Below, in pieces: positions 10,621-17,682 of a stretch of 42,966 bases of DNA. The DNA comes from Gilliamella intestini. GTDB taxonomy: Bacteria > Pseudomonadota > Gammaproteobacteria > Enterobacterales > Orbaceae. The position numbers and the translations under genes are program-made. Positions within the stretch are counted from its first letter, which is position 1, and each line of letters opens with the position of its first letter. Under the pieces are notes generated by a model, which was not told where the DNA came from, did not search any database, and saw nothing but the letters and a program-made list of their open reading frames with translations. Where the stretch lies: NCBI RefSeq assembly GCF_900094935.1, contig NZ_FMBA01000019.1, positions 1 through 42,966 on the forward strand, in the 5' to 3' direction.

Positions 10621-11214
10621 ATGTTATTGAAATATAAAAAAGGGATCCTTTGGCTTTGGTTATTATCAGTGTTAAGCTACTATACACTTAATTCATGTGC
10701 TTTTGCCAATATTGAAATTAATAAACAAGAAATAGGAAAAGTCATTGATGAATTTAATGGTGTGAAAGTCTATTATAACGGCAGTATTTATAATGTAAGT
10801 GGAAGAAATATTGCTAAAGACGGCTATAACTTAGGCCTTAAATATCAATGTGTTGAATTTATCAAACGTTATTATTATCAGCGCTTTAACCACAAAATGC
10901 CTAATAGTTATGGGCATGCAAAAGATTTCTTTGATCCATTAGTTGCTGATGGCAAAATTAATCGACAACGCAATTTATTACAATTCCACAATGGCTCACC
11001 AACAAAACCAAAAGTTGAAGATATCATTATTCTTAATTGGACAAGTTACGGACATGTTGCAATTGTAAGTAAAGTAACCGATAACGAAATTGAGATTGTG
11101 CAACAAAATTCGGGACCAAATGCAAACAGTAGAGCAACTTTTCCTTTAATCTTTAAAGATGGGAAATGGATAATAGAGAATTATGGCGTTTTAGGTTATT
11201 TACGTAAAATGTAA
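10621..11214 (+). CDS. CHAP-domain amidase-like protein, copy 1
   Basis: 197-aa secreted or membrane-anchored cysteine amidase-like protein. A hydrophobic N-terminal segment (residues 8-24, cleavage possible after SCAFA) is followed by a CHAP domain. Catalytic Cys77 lies in KYQCVEFIKRYYYQRF, His145 in YGHVAIVSK, and a likely third polar residue Asn163 in EIVQQN. The arrangement resembles the glutathionylspermidine amidase half of Gss (WQCVEFARR, GHVAI, EQN). The ATG at 10609 is in frame, but ATG 10621 has GGA 7 nt upstream and aligns with the start of the paralogue, so I prefer it. The substrate (peptidoglycan or a peptide-like amide) is not known. It forms a tandem pair with the next gene; no immunity-like partner lies beside it. 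Confidence 0.8.
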   Translation: MLLKYKKGILWLWLLSVLSYYTLNSCAFANIEINKQEIGKVIDEFNGVKVYYNGSIYNVSGRNIAKDGYNLGLKYQCVEFIKRYYYQRFNHKMPNSYGHAKDFFDPLVADGKINRQRNLLQFHNGSPTKPKVEDIIILNWTSYGHVAIVSKVTDNEIEIVQQNSGPNANSRATFPLIFKDGKWIIENYGVLGYLRKM

Positions 11215-11360
11215 TATAATTAATAAGTTATTAAATAATATTATCCCCAAATACATAGATTAATAAAAATAGCTTAATAGATCCTCAGGTTCAAGCAGCA
11301 TGATTTTGTTTTTAATAGGAAAATATTTATAACAATATAATAGGAAAATAAATTCTAATA

Positions 11361-11972
11361 ATGAAAAATATAATATTATTCAAATACAAAAAAACACTAT
11401 TTTTTTTCTTCATCATTTTATCTGTATTTAGTGGTTATGCTTTTTATCAATATGTGTATCTTGATATGCAAGTTGATAAAGATAAAATAGGCACAGTTGT
11501 TGATCAATTCAATGGTGTTGATGTTTATTATAATGGTAGTACTGGTAATGTTAGTGGTCGTAATCTAACTAAAGACGGCTATAACTTAGGTCAAAAGTAC
11601 CAATGTGTTGAATTTATTAAACGTTATTATTATCAACGTTTTAATCACAAAATGCCAGATAGTTATGGTCATGCTAAAAGTTACTTTGATGAATCAATTC
11701 CTGATGGTCAACTTAATCCTAAACGTAATTTATTACAATTTCATAATGGTTCACCAACTAAACCACAAGTTGACGATATCATTGTTTTTGGTTTTTCAAA
11801 GTATGGGCATGTCGCTATCATTAGCAAAGTAACAGATGATGAAATTGAGATTGTTCAACAAAATCCGGGGCCAAAAGCAAGCAGCCGTGCCACTTATCCT
11901 CTCATATTTAAAGATGGAATTTGGAAAATAGATAACTTTCGTGTTTTGGGGTATTTACGTAAAAATAAATAA
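11361..11972 (+). CDS. CHAP-domain amidase-like protein, copy 2
   Basis: 203-aa paralogue of the preceding gene. The N-terminal helix (about residues 12-30, very Phe-rich: TLFFFFIILSVFSGYAF) looks like an uncleaved membrane anchor rather than a signal peptide. The CHAP domain keeps Cys in QKYQCVEFIKRYYYQRF, His in KYGHVAIISK and Asn in VQQNPG. Long stretches such as HKMP.SYGHAK and LLQFHNGSPTKP are almost identical to copy 1, so the two arose by duplication. They differ mostly in the N-terminus and in the DP LVADGKI versus DESIPDGQL loop. Separate 146-nt spacer, no shared terminator seen. Function not established. Confidence 0.8.
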   Translation: MKNIILFKYKKTLFFFFIILSVFSGYAFYQYVYLDMQVDKDKIGTVVDQFNGVDVYYNGSTGNVSGRNLTKDGYNLGQKYQCVEFIKRYYYQRFNHKMPDSYGHAKSYFDESIPDGQLNPKRNLLQFHNGSPTKPQVDDIIVFGFSKYGHVAIISKVTDDEIEIVQQNPGPKASSRATYPLIFKDGIWKIDNFRVLGYLRKNK

Positions 11973-12056
11973 TTGCCTACATCTGAGTAAACTACAATAA
12001 CAAGTGGCATAAGAACAGAAAATATGCAAAATAATAATTCAGATCGTTAATGAAGA

Positions 12057-12740
12057 TTAATCAACAAACCATTCATTCTTCTGTTTTGATACTATTTTTA
12101 TAGTCTCCAAAATAGCCGATAAATGTTCATGTTGAGCTATTACTGCAAGATCTGGATCATGATTTTTTAAAGCTACTAAGATTTTTTCATGCTGTTTAAC
12201 AAGATCTTCGGGAGGCGAAATTTCTTCTAATGAAAGAAATCTTACGCGATCCATCATAGCTTTAATATTTTCAACCGTTTCCCATGCCATTTGGCAGTCT
12301 ATTGCATTCATTAAAATTTGGTGAAATTCATCATCTTTTTCTAGAAAATATTGAATATTCTTATGTTTATTGGCCTCTTTTTGTTCATCAATATTTTTTT
12401 GCAGTAATAAAATATCTGAGTCATTAATTTTTAATGCGGTTTGCCTAATAATTGCACATTCAACAGCATCACGAATAAATTGCCCATCCATCACTTTTTT
12501 AATCGATATTTTTGTGACAAATGTTCCTCGTTGAGGAAGAATTTGCACTAGTCCCGCTTCGGCTAATTTAATGAACGCTTCTCTAACCGGTTGCCTTGAA
12601 ACACTAAATTGACTAGAAATCTCTTTTTCTGACAGTAAAACACCAGGCAATACTTGACAAGTAATAATCGCTTTTCTTAATTTACGATAAATTTGTTGAT
12701 TAACGGGTTCTGAAATATTCAAGTCGGCAGATTTAAACAT
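12057..12740 (-). CDS. rspR: GntR/FCD-family regulator, RspR-like
   Basis: 227-aa transcription factor. N-terminal winged helix typical of GntR proteins (SEKEISSQFSVSRQPVREAF, residues 37-56, then a PQRGTFVTK wing) and a C-terminal helical FCD ligand domain with metal/ligand residues (DDEFHQILMNA, QHEKILVAL, AQHEHLSAI). The sequence strongly recalls E. coli RspR (YdfH): EPVNQQIYR.LR, GTFV-KISI, FHQ, SPPE...QHE. RspR represses rspAB in E. coli, and rspA-rspB lie 7 kb away here, separated by an inserted island. Likely ligand: a sugar acid. Name from similarity plus context. Confidence 0.88.
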   Translation of the reverse strand: MFKSADLNISEPVNQQIYRKLRKAIITCQVLPGVLLSEKEISSQFSVSRQPVREAFIKLAEAGLVQILPQRGTFVTKISIKKVMDGQFIRDAVECAIIRQTALKINDSDILLLQKNIDEQKEANKHKNIQYFLEKDDEFHQILMNAIDCQMAWETVENIKAMMDRVRFLSLEEISPPEDLVKQHEKILVALKNHDPDLAVIAQHEHLSAILETIKIVSKQKNEWFVD

Positions 12741-12813
12741 ATATCATTCTTATGCAAGGAACAAAATAAGGGAGAATAGTAGGATATTTTTAGGTATAAG
12801 AAAAGTTTTTTTG

Positions 12814-13105
12814 ATTGGAATGGCAACACATTTTCAAACAAAAAAATTAAGGGGTAAGTGTTTTTTAAATTCAACAGAAGGCAAGTAGCCTAACGAAGAA
12901 TGTAATCGTTTATGATTATACCAATAAGCATAAGCCGAAAAAGCGCGTTGTAACTCAGCCGCTTAGTTGAAACGTTGGCCTTTTACAAATTCCGTTTTAA
13001 TAGTTTTAAATATCGCTTCCGCTACCGTTTGTCATTAGGTTAAATCCGCAACAACAATTTGTTTTTCATCACCTACATCAAATTGCCATTGCAGGTGATT
13101 TTTGT
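12814..13105 (-). pseudogene. IS3-family transposase remnant, left copy, with internal deletion
   Basis: On the minus strand the decayed frame reads a C-terminal OrfB: IFKTIKTEFVKGQRFN, a stop (TAA), then AAELQRAF and, after drift, YNHKRLHSSLGYLP-type text, ending at 12834 with the PLNFFV tail. Upstream, WQFDVGDEKQIVVADLT is recognisable, but the section between VVADLT and TVAEAIFK is missing, so the DDE core has an internal deletion. The terminal 158 bp (12814-12971) occurs inverted at 15904-16062. No intact reading frame remains. Confidence 0.75.
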
Positions 13106-13199
13106 CAATTTTTGATTGATTCGCTGGTTATCACGCAGTTTATCTAAACAAACATTTATCTAACAAACAAAGACAGTAGGATTTTTGTTAAAAAGTTTC

Positions 13200-13516
13200 A
13201 GGAGTGTACTACGTTTATGTATAAAAGCAATAAAAATCAAATGGATATTAATGGGAAAATATTCTCTAGTTTGCTGTTTTGTTTCATTTTTAAGTAAAGG
13301 TAAACCTTTGGTATCAACGTGTAGTATTTCACCCGGATAGGTTTTGTTATAGCGTTTAGCTTGCCGTCTTAATTTATCTTCAATAGATTTTAATGGTAGG
13401 GCAACTGACCATAAAGCGTTTAGCCAAATTAGTGACCGTTATTTTTTCTTTATGATATAAGGGCCATATCGCTTGTCTGTGATAAGGCGTAGTTTTGTTT
13501 GTTTATGTATATTCAT
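13200..13516 (-). pseudogene. IS481-like transposase remnant
   Basis: Starting at an ATG at 13516 on the minus strand, pieces of an integrase-core transposase can be read in shifting frames: NIHKQTKLR at the start, an HTH piece ITVTNLAKRFMVSCPTIK, and after an internal gap SIEDKLRRQAKRYNKTYPGE followed by ILHVDTKGLPLLKNETKQQ. The order HTH, then PGE.LH.DTK with the first catalytic Asp fits the IS481 family. Frameshifts, stops and deletions make it non-functional. It directly abuts the IS3 remnant, so this spot has taken several insertions. The family call is from recall. Confidence 0.6.
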
Positions 13517-13626
13517 TACATTAGTTTCTCAAATTACTGTAAACAACGCGAGGAATTTCTACAATTTGTTTGGAAGGTAATGCGACAGTTGTTAATGGTG
13601 GAAAGCTAACTTCACTAAATTCATTA

Positions 13627-13953
13627 TTATTTCCATTTTTTCTTTTTCTTTTTTAAATACTCTTTTGGGCTTTCTAACCAGGATATTGGAAAAAGATAAA
13701 TAATTAGAAATATACTTGCTGATAATAAAAGAGGACCATAATCTTGATTAGAACGAACGATACGTTCGAGTTCACATGCAATTATAATTTGAACAGCTGC
13801 AGCAACATAATTAAAAACCAACATAATGCACCTTTGCCATTTCAACTTTTTATTATATTGATAATCACTTATTGTATATTTTCTAAAACGATAAGAAATC
13901 ATAATAGGCAAAATTGAGAAAAAGTAATACGCAATGTAAATCAATATAATCAT
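13627..13953 (-). CDS. Small three-helix membrane protein, probable immunity protein, distal copy
   Basis: 108 aa, three predicted transmembrane helices (about residues 2-20, 43-62 and 75-93), basic C-terminal tail KKKKKWK. About 88 to 90 percent identical by eye to the next gene upstream; changes cluster in the middle and third helix (for example AAAVQIIIACELERIVRSNQ against ASVVQIIIAGELERIVPSNP). It follows the PAAR effector and the other copy on the same strand. Small membrane proteins directly downstream of a T6SS effector are commonly its immunity proteins; that function is inferred from context. No family recognised. Confidence 0.75.
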   Translation of the reverse strand: MIILIYIAYYFFSILPIMISYRFRKYTISDYQYNKKLKWQRCIMLVFNYVAAAVQIIIACELERIVRSNQDYGPLLLSASIFLIIYLFPISWLESPKEYLKKKKKKWK

Positions 13954-14008
13954 CTGTGTTATTTCTCTAGTAGTTAATGGTGGAAAGCTAACTTTACTAA
14001 ATCCATTA

Positions 14009-14335
14009 TTATTTCCATTTTTTCTTTTTCTTTGTTAAATACTCTTTTGGGCTTTCTAACCAGGATATTGGAAAAGGATAAATAATTATAAATATACATG
14101 CTGATAATAAAAGAGGACGATAATCTGGATTAGAAGGAACGATACGTTCAAGTTCACCTGCAATTATAATTTGAACAACTGAAGCAACATAATTAAAAAA
14201 CAACATGATGCGCCTTTGCCATTTCAACTTTTTATTATATTGATAATCACTTATTGTATATTTTCTAAAACGATAAGAAATCATAATAGGCAAAATAGAG
14301 AAAAAGTAATACGCAATGTAAATCAATATAATCAT
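14009..14335 (-). CDS. Small three-helix membrane protein, probable immunity protein, proximal copy
   Basis: 108 aa, same topology as the distal copy: helix 1 ILIYIAYYFFSILPIMIS, helix 2 around IMLFFNYVASVVQIIIAG, helix 3 around LLLSACIFIIIYPFPISWL, and a Lys-rich tail. Starts 14 nt after the PAAR effector stop codon with AGGAA upstream, so it is co-transcribed with the effector. An inner-membrane immunity protein would suit a toxin that acts on or across the membrane. Function is inference; the gene is clearly real because duplication kept both frames open. Confidence 0.78.
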   Translation of the reverse strand: MIILIYIAYYFFSILPIMISYRFRKYTISDYQYNKKLKWQRRIMLFFNYVASVVQIIIAGELERIVPSNPDYRPLLLSACIFIIIYPFPISWLESPKEYLTKKKKKWK

Positions 14336-14349
14336 CTGTGTTATTCCTG

Positions 14350-15651
14350 TTATTCAATAGAACCTTCTTCAATATGGCCATCAAAATATTGCCGATATAT
14401 AGTACCATCCAAGCGCGTGCACAATGAATAATTAGGTTGGTCATCAGCATCAGATTCTCGACCTGTAACACGTATTACTATTGCACAACTATCTACAATT
14501 TTCTCTATATTATCAATCTGTTCCGGTTTTGAAATATATAGATTTGTCTCACTACTTTCATTATCTTTAACTAATATATTTTCAGCCTCTTGATAAATTT
14601 CATATAATGATATAGCATCACTCAATAGTTCATAACTTAACAACCATTTATTCATCTGTTTATATGCTTGTATCAAATCCTTTCTACCATAATAAAATAA
14701 TTTGAATTTAGCTGGATTAGCACGATTGTATTGATTAATTGCAAAACTTTTATCAATTTTAGGAACTAATTTAAGTTTACCATGTACGGATATACCGATA
14801 TCAACTAAATCATAAGCCAAAGAACCTGCCTCTTTAGACATTCCCAATCTTTCAGCCGCATTTTGATACACTGATTTTAAAAAGCCATCTTCATCAGTTA
14901 TCCCTTCTTGAATACTATTAACTCCATGCGCTACTACATATGAGCCAAGTATACAACCCCCACCAGTTGAGCACATTGCAACCCCCATCCTCATCAAGCC
15001 AAAACCACCTAAAACACTTAGTCCCCGACCTACCCAGTGCAGGCTTTGATCCAATAAACTCTTTTCTTCAGATTTTATCGCTTCTGAGCCTTGTTCATAA
15101 CTCATCGCTCCGCTTTCCACTTGATTTACAATGCGCGTGGCGAAATCATCAACATTGTTAATGAAATCTTGTTTTATATCATCATGGTAAAGGTGTTTTT
15201 CACAAACTTCATGCGCACAATCAAGTAAATTTTGAGCGTCAAGACGAATCTTTGTTTTCTCTTCATTTGGTGCTACTAATGAATTAATTTGTGTGTGAAT
15301 ATCATTTTGCGCGATTGTTGAAAATGTATTATTAATAGGATTTGACTTATTTGTATAATATGAGGTTGCCACATCAACAAATATCAGACTTTTGGTTGCA
15401 ATAATTCGATTAACACCTATAGGCCGACAACCACAAGCAATAATACACCCATCATAAGCAGCTGGTTTGCCATCAATGATTAGTTTATCAGTCCCCTCAA
15501 TAATTTTTCCAGAACTTTTACACTTAGGACATGAAGCATAATCCCCTAAACAGGCTATAGCATCGAGATGGTTAAAAGCTAGAACTGACGACGAAATAAC
15601 TTTACCACCGGTTGTAGTATCATCACCCATTACAGCAATTTTTTTACTCAT
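14350..15651 (-). CDS. PAAR-domain type VI secretion effector with DUF4225-like toxin region
   Basis: 433-aa protein. Residues 1 to about 95 form a PAAR domain, the spike tip that loads onto VgrG: KKIAVMGDDTTTGGKVISS, ACLGDYASCPKC, IIDGKPAAYDG, CGCRPIGVN. Residues 110-200 are a polar helical linker. Residues 203-250 are a Gly-rich hydrophobic stretch (VLGGFGLMRMGVAMC, GSYVVAHGVNSIQEGI) that may insert in membrane. Residues 255-360 (YQNAAERLGMSKEAGSLAYD, LFYYGRKDLIQAYKQ) recall DUF4225 seen in other PAAR proteins. Residues 365-433 are a short acidic tail. ATG 15651 is chosen over 15672 because GGAAAG precedes it. Two likely immunity genes follow. The toxic activity is not known. No other T6SS structural gene is in the window. 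Confidence 0.82.
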   Translation of the reverse strand: MSKKIAVMGDDTTTGGKVISSSVLAFNHLDAIACLGDYASCPKCKSSGKIIEGTDKLIIDGKPAAYDGCIIACGCRPIGVNRIIATKSLIFVDVATSYYTNKSNPINNTFSTIAQNDIHTQINSLVAPNEEKTKIRLDAQNLLDCAHEVCEKHLYHDDIKQDFINNVDDFATRIVNQVESGAMSYEQGSEAIKSEEKSLLDQSLHWVGRGLSVLGGFGLMRMGVAMCSTGGGCILGSYVVAHGVNSIQEGITDEDGFLKSVYQNAAERLGMSKEAGSLAYDLVDIGISVHGKLKLVPKIDKSFAINQYNRANPAKFKLFYYGRKDLIQAYKQMNKWLLSYELLSDAISLYEIYQEAENILVKDNESSETNLYISKPEQIDNIEKIVDSCAIVIRVTGRESDADDQPNYSLCTRLDGTIYRQYFDGHIEEGSIE

Positions 15652-15903
15652 TACAATCTTTCCATTTAACAAACTTTAAACAATTAATACTATATCAAAT
15701 AAATTAAAAAACCAACGGAAAAACTGTAGCCATGCGATTTTTATAGCAGTAAATTTATTTTAACTTACCGAAAAATAACACAATAACTTATTTACAATAC
15801 CTAATCAGCTTTGGAACGTTGGATAACGCAAGCAAGCCAAAGTGGCTCATTTAATCATTTAAAACAAAAGATAATCGCAGTCCGCAAGAACAAGAGTTAA
15901 CCA

Positions 15904-16062
15904 CTTCAACTAAGTGGCTGAGTTACAACGCGCTTTTTCGGCTTATGCCTATTGGTACAATCATAAACAATTACATTCTTCGTTAGGCTACTTGCCTTCC
16001 GTTGAATTTAAAAAACACTTACCCCTTAATTTTTTTGTTTGAAATGTGTTGCTATTTCAATA
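15904..16062 (+). pseudogene. IS3-family transposase remnant, right copy (inverted)
   Basis: Plus strand: after TTCAAC and a TAA stop, the frame reads ELQRAFSAYAYWYNHKQLHS then SLGYLPSVEFKKHL and PLNFFV, ending TGA. This is the C-terminal end of an IS3-family OrfB plus the element's right end. It matches 12814-12971 in inverted orientation, including the same TAA. The sequence just upstream (15673-15903) shows no gene; CTTTGG (15809-15814) and CCAAAG (15837-15842) form a loose inverted repeat and the rest is unassigned. Confidence 0.78.
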
Positions 16063-16107
16063 AAATAAATATAGAAAGGTTATTTGTACTAAATTGAAGT
16101 CAAATAA

Positions 16108-16140
16108 AAAGTGTAACGCCATTGCAGGCAATTACACTTT
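16108..16140 (-). terminator. Terminator of the ydfI-ydfJ-rspB-rspA operon
   Basis: Inverted repeat AAAGTGTAA (16108-16116) / TTACACTTT (16132-16140), extended inside by GCC/GGC. On the minus strand the stem is followed by TTTTTATTTG. It lies about 35 nt past the ydfI stop, so it ends the minus-strand operon. Confidence 0.8.
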
Positions 16141-16176
16141 ACTGTTATTAATTATGTTAGTTTTGTTAGTAATGCT

Positions 16177-17658
16177 TTAAAAAAATTTTTCTAACTGTTT
16201 TACTGACTGTTTAGCACCAATATCTCGCAAAGATAAATAAGCTTTAGTCACTTGCTCAACAAAATATTGATTGTTAGGTAGATCATCGCCAAATACATGT
16301 GATAATGATAATAACGATTTTACCCGTTCTTGATTATCTTGACTGTTTGCTACTAGCTCTTTTAACTTATCAGCAATTGGATCACTTATTTCAATCATCT
16401 TACCAGCATCATCTTTTCCGCTTACATAGCGCATCCAAGCAGCAATACCTAAAGCTAAGCAATCAAATGGTGTGTTATTTGCCAAATGAAAACGGACTGA
16501 ATCAAGCATGCGTTGAGGTAATTTTAAGGTACCATCCATGGCTATTTGCCAAGTACGATGTTTTAAACCTGTATTACGATAACGATCAAGCAACGAATCG
16601 GCATAAGCCTGTAAATCAACGCCTTTTACTCGTAGTGTGCTTGCTTGTTCATTTATCATCAAATGCCTTGCAGCTTTCACATAATTAGGATCTTGCATGC
16701 ATTCATCAATATGTAAGTAACCTGCTAAATAGCCTAAATAAGCTAAAAATGAGTGACTACCATTTAACATACGTAGCTTCATCTCTTCATAAGGCAATAC
16801 ATCACTAACAAGTTCAGCGCCAGCTTTTTGCCATTCTGGTCTGCCGGCAACAAAGTTATCTTCAATAACCCATTGCTTAAATGGCTCACCGGCAATACCC
16901 GCCGGATCTTCAATACCACCCAGTTGTTTTTGGATTTTTTCCATGGTTTCAGGTGTCACCGCAGGTACAATTCGGTCAACCATCGTTGATGGGAATGTCA
17001 CATTTTGGTCGATCCAACTAGCCAAACTTGGATCACGCTGTTTGGCTAACGCCAAAACGACATTCCGCGTTACATGGCCGTTTTCTGGCATATTATCGCA
17101 AGACATAACTGTAAACGGTTTTAAACCTTTTTCTTTACGTAAACGTAATACCTCAACGATCAGACCCGGAACAGTTTTCGGTTTAGTTGGGTTTTCAATA
17201 TCATGTTTAATTAGTGCATTATTGGTATCAATTGATGCCGTTGCAGGTAAATGGCAATAACCTTTTTCGGTAACAGTGATTGACACAATAGCAATTTCAG
17301 GACGTGTCATAACCTCTAATATTTTTGCAATACCATCAATATCAGCATGTAATGCCTCTTTGGCAACCCCGACAACCCGCGAATTCCAATTATCATAAGC
17401 CATTTCACACACACTAAATAGATAATCTTGCTGCTTTAAATCTTCAATTTGTTTTTCACCGCCAATTAAATTAACTTCACAATATCCCCAATCACTTCCA
17501 TATTTTGCTGCCAAAATGTCAGTAAAAACAGCTTGATGAGCACGATGAAAAGCACCAAAACCAAGATGAACTATTTTAGTTTTAAGCTTATTTCTATCAT
17601 AGTTCGGTACAACTACCTCTTTAGGTAGTTGTGATAAAGTTTTAGTTGATAGTTTCAT
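16177..17658 (-). CDS. ydfI: Mannitol dehydrogenase-family D-mannonate (fructuronate) oxidoreductase
   Basis: Long-chain NAD(P)-dependent polyol/uronate dehydrogenase, 493 aa. N-terminal Rossmann part with IVHLGFGAFHRAHQA (about residues 28-42), then SITVTEKGY, the family signature SCDNMPENGHVTRN, and the catalytic-domain Lys/Asn/His set in EMKLRMLNGSHSFLAYLGYL (about residues 300-320). The text matches E. coli YdfI throughout. The TTG at 17673 is not the start; ATG 17658 has GAAGGA 7 nt upstream. Expected reaction: interconversion of D-fructuronate and D-mannonate, whose product RspA would dehydrate. Last gene of the rspA-rspB-ydfJ-ydfI operon. Substrate is inferred from family and context. 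Confidence 0.9.
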   Translation of the reverse strand: MKLSTKTLSQLPKEVVVPNYDRNKLKTKIVHLGFGAFHRAHQAVFTDILAAKYGSDWGYCEVNLIGGEKQIEDLKQQDYLFSVCEMAYDNWNSRVVGVAKEALHADIDGIAKILEVMTRPEIAIVSITVTEKGYCHLPATASIDTNNALIKHDIENPTKPKTVPGLIVEVLRLRKEKGLKPFTVMSCDNMPENGHVTRNVVLALAKQRDPSLASWIDQNVTFPSTMVDRIVPAVTPETMEKIQKQLGGIEDPAGIAGEPFKQWVIEDNFVAGRPEWQKAGAELVSDVLPYEEMKLRMLNGSHSFLAYLGYLAGYLHIDECMQDPNYVKAARHLMINEQASTLRVKGVDLQAYADSLLDRYRNTGLKHRTWQIAMDGTLKLPQRMLDSVRFHLANNTPFDCLALGIAAWMRYVSGKDDAGKMIEISDPIADKLKELVANSQDNQERVKSLLSLSHVFGDDLPNNQYFVEQVTKAYLSLRDIGAKQSVKQLEKFF

Positions 17659-17682
17659 TATATTTTCCTTCAAAACCTTAAA

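Larger units (their letters stand above)
13591..14345. repeat. Tandem direct duplication of about 382 bp, carrying the small membrane-protein gene
   Basis: Unit 1 begins at 13591 and unit 2 at 13973, both starting GTTAATGGTGGAAAGCTAAC and running in register to about 14343, where homology ends just before the effector gene stop. Each unit holds one complete 108-codon gene on the minus strand. Scattered substitutions, few of them silent clusters, show the copies have diverged after duplication while both frames stayed open. Confidence 0.88.

Noticed and set aside
14265-14471. 68-codon minus-strand ORF overlapping the effector and the proximal immunity gene
   Set aside because: Out of frame with both, which have better starts and protein signatures; likely a shadow.
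15809-15842. Loose inverted repeat CTTTGG / CCAAAG left of the right IS remnant
   Set aside because: Short arms with a 22-nt gap; may be an insertion-element end but nothing beside it supports that.
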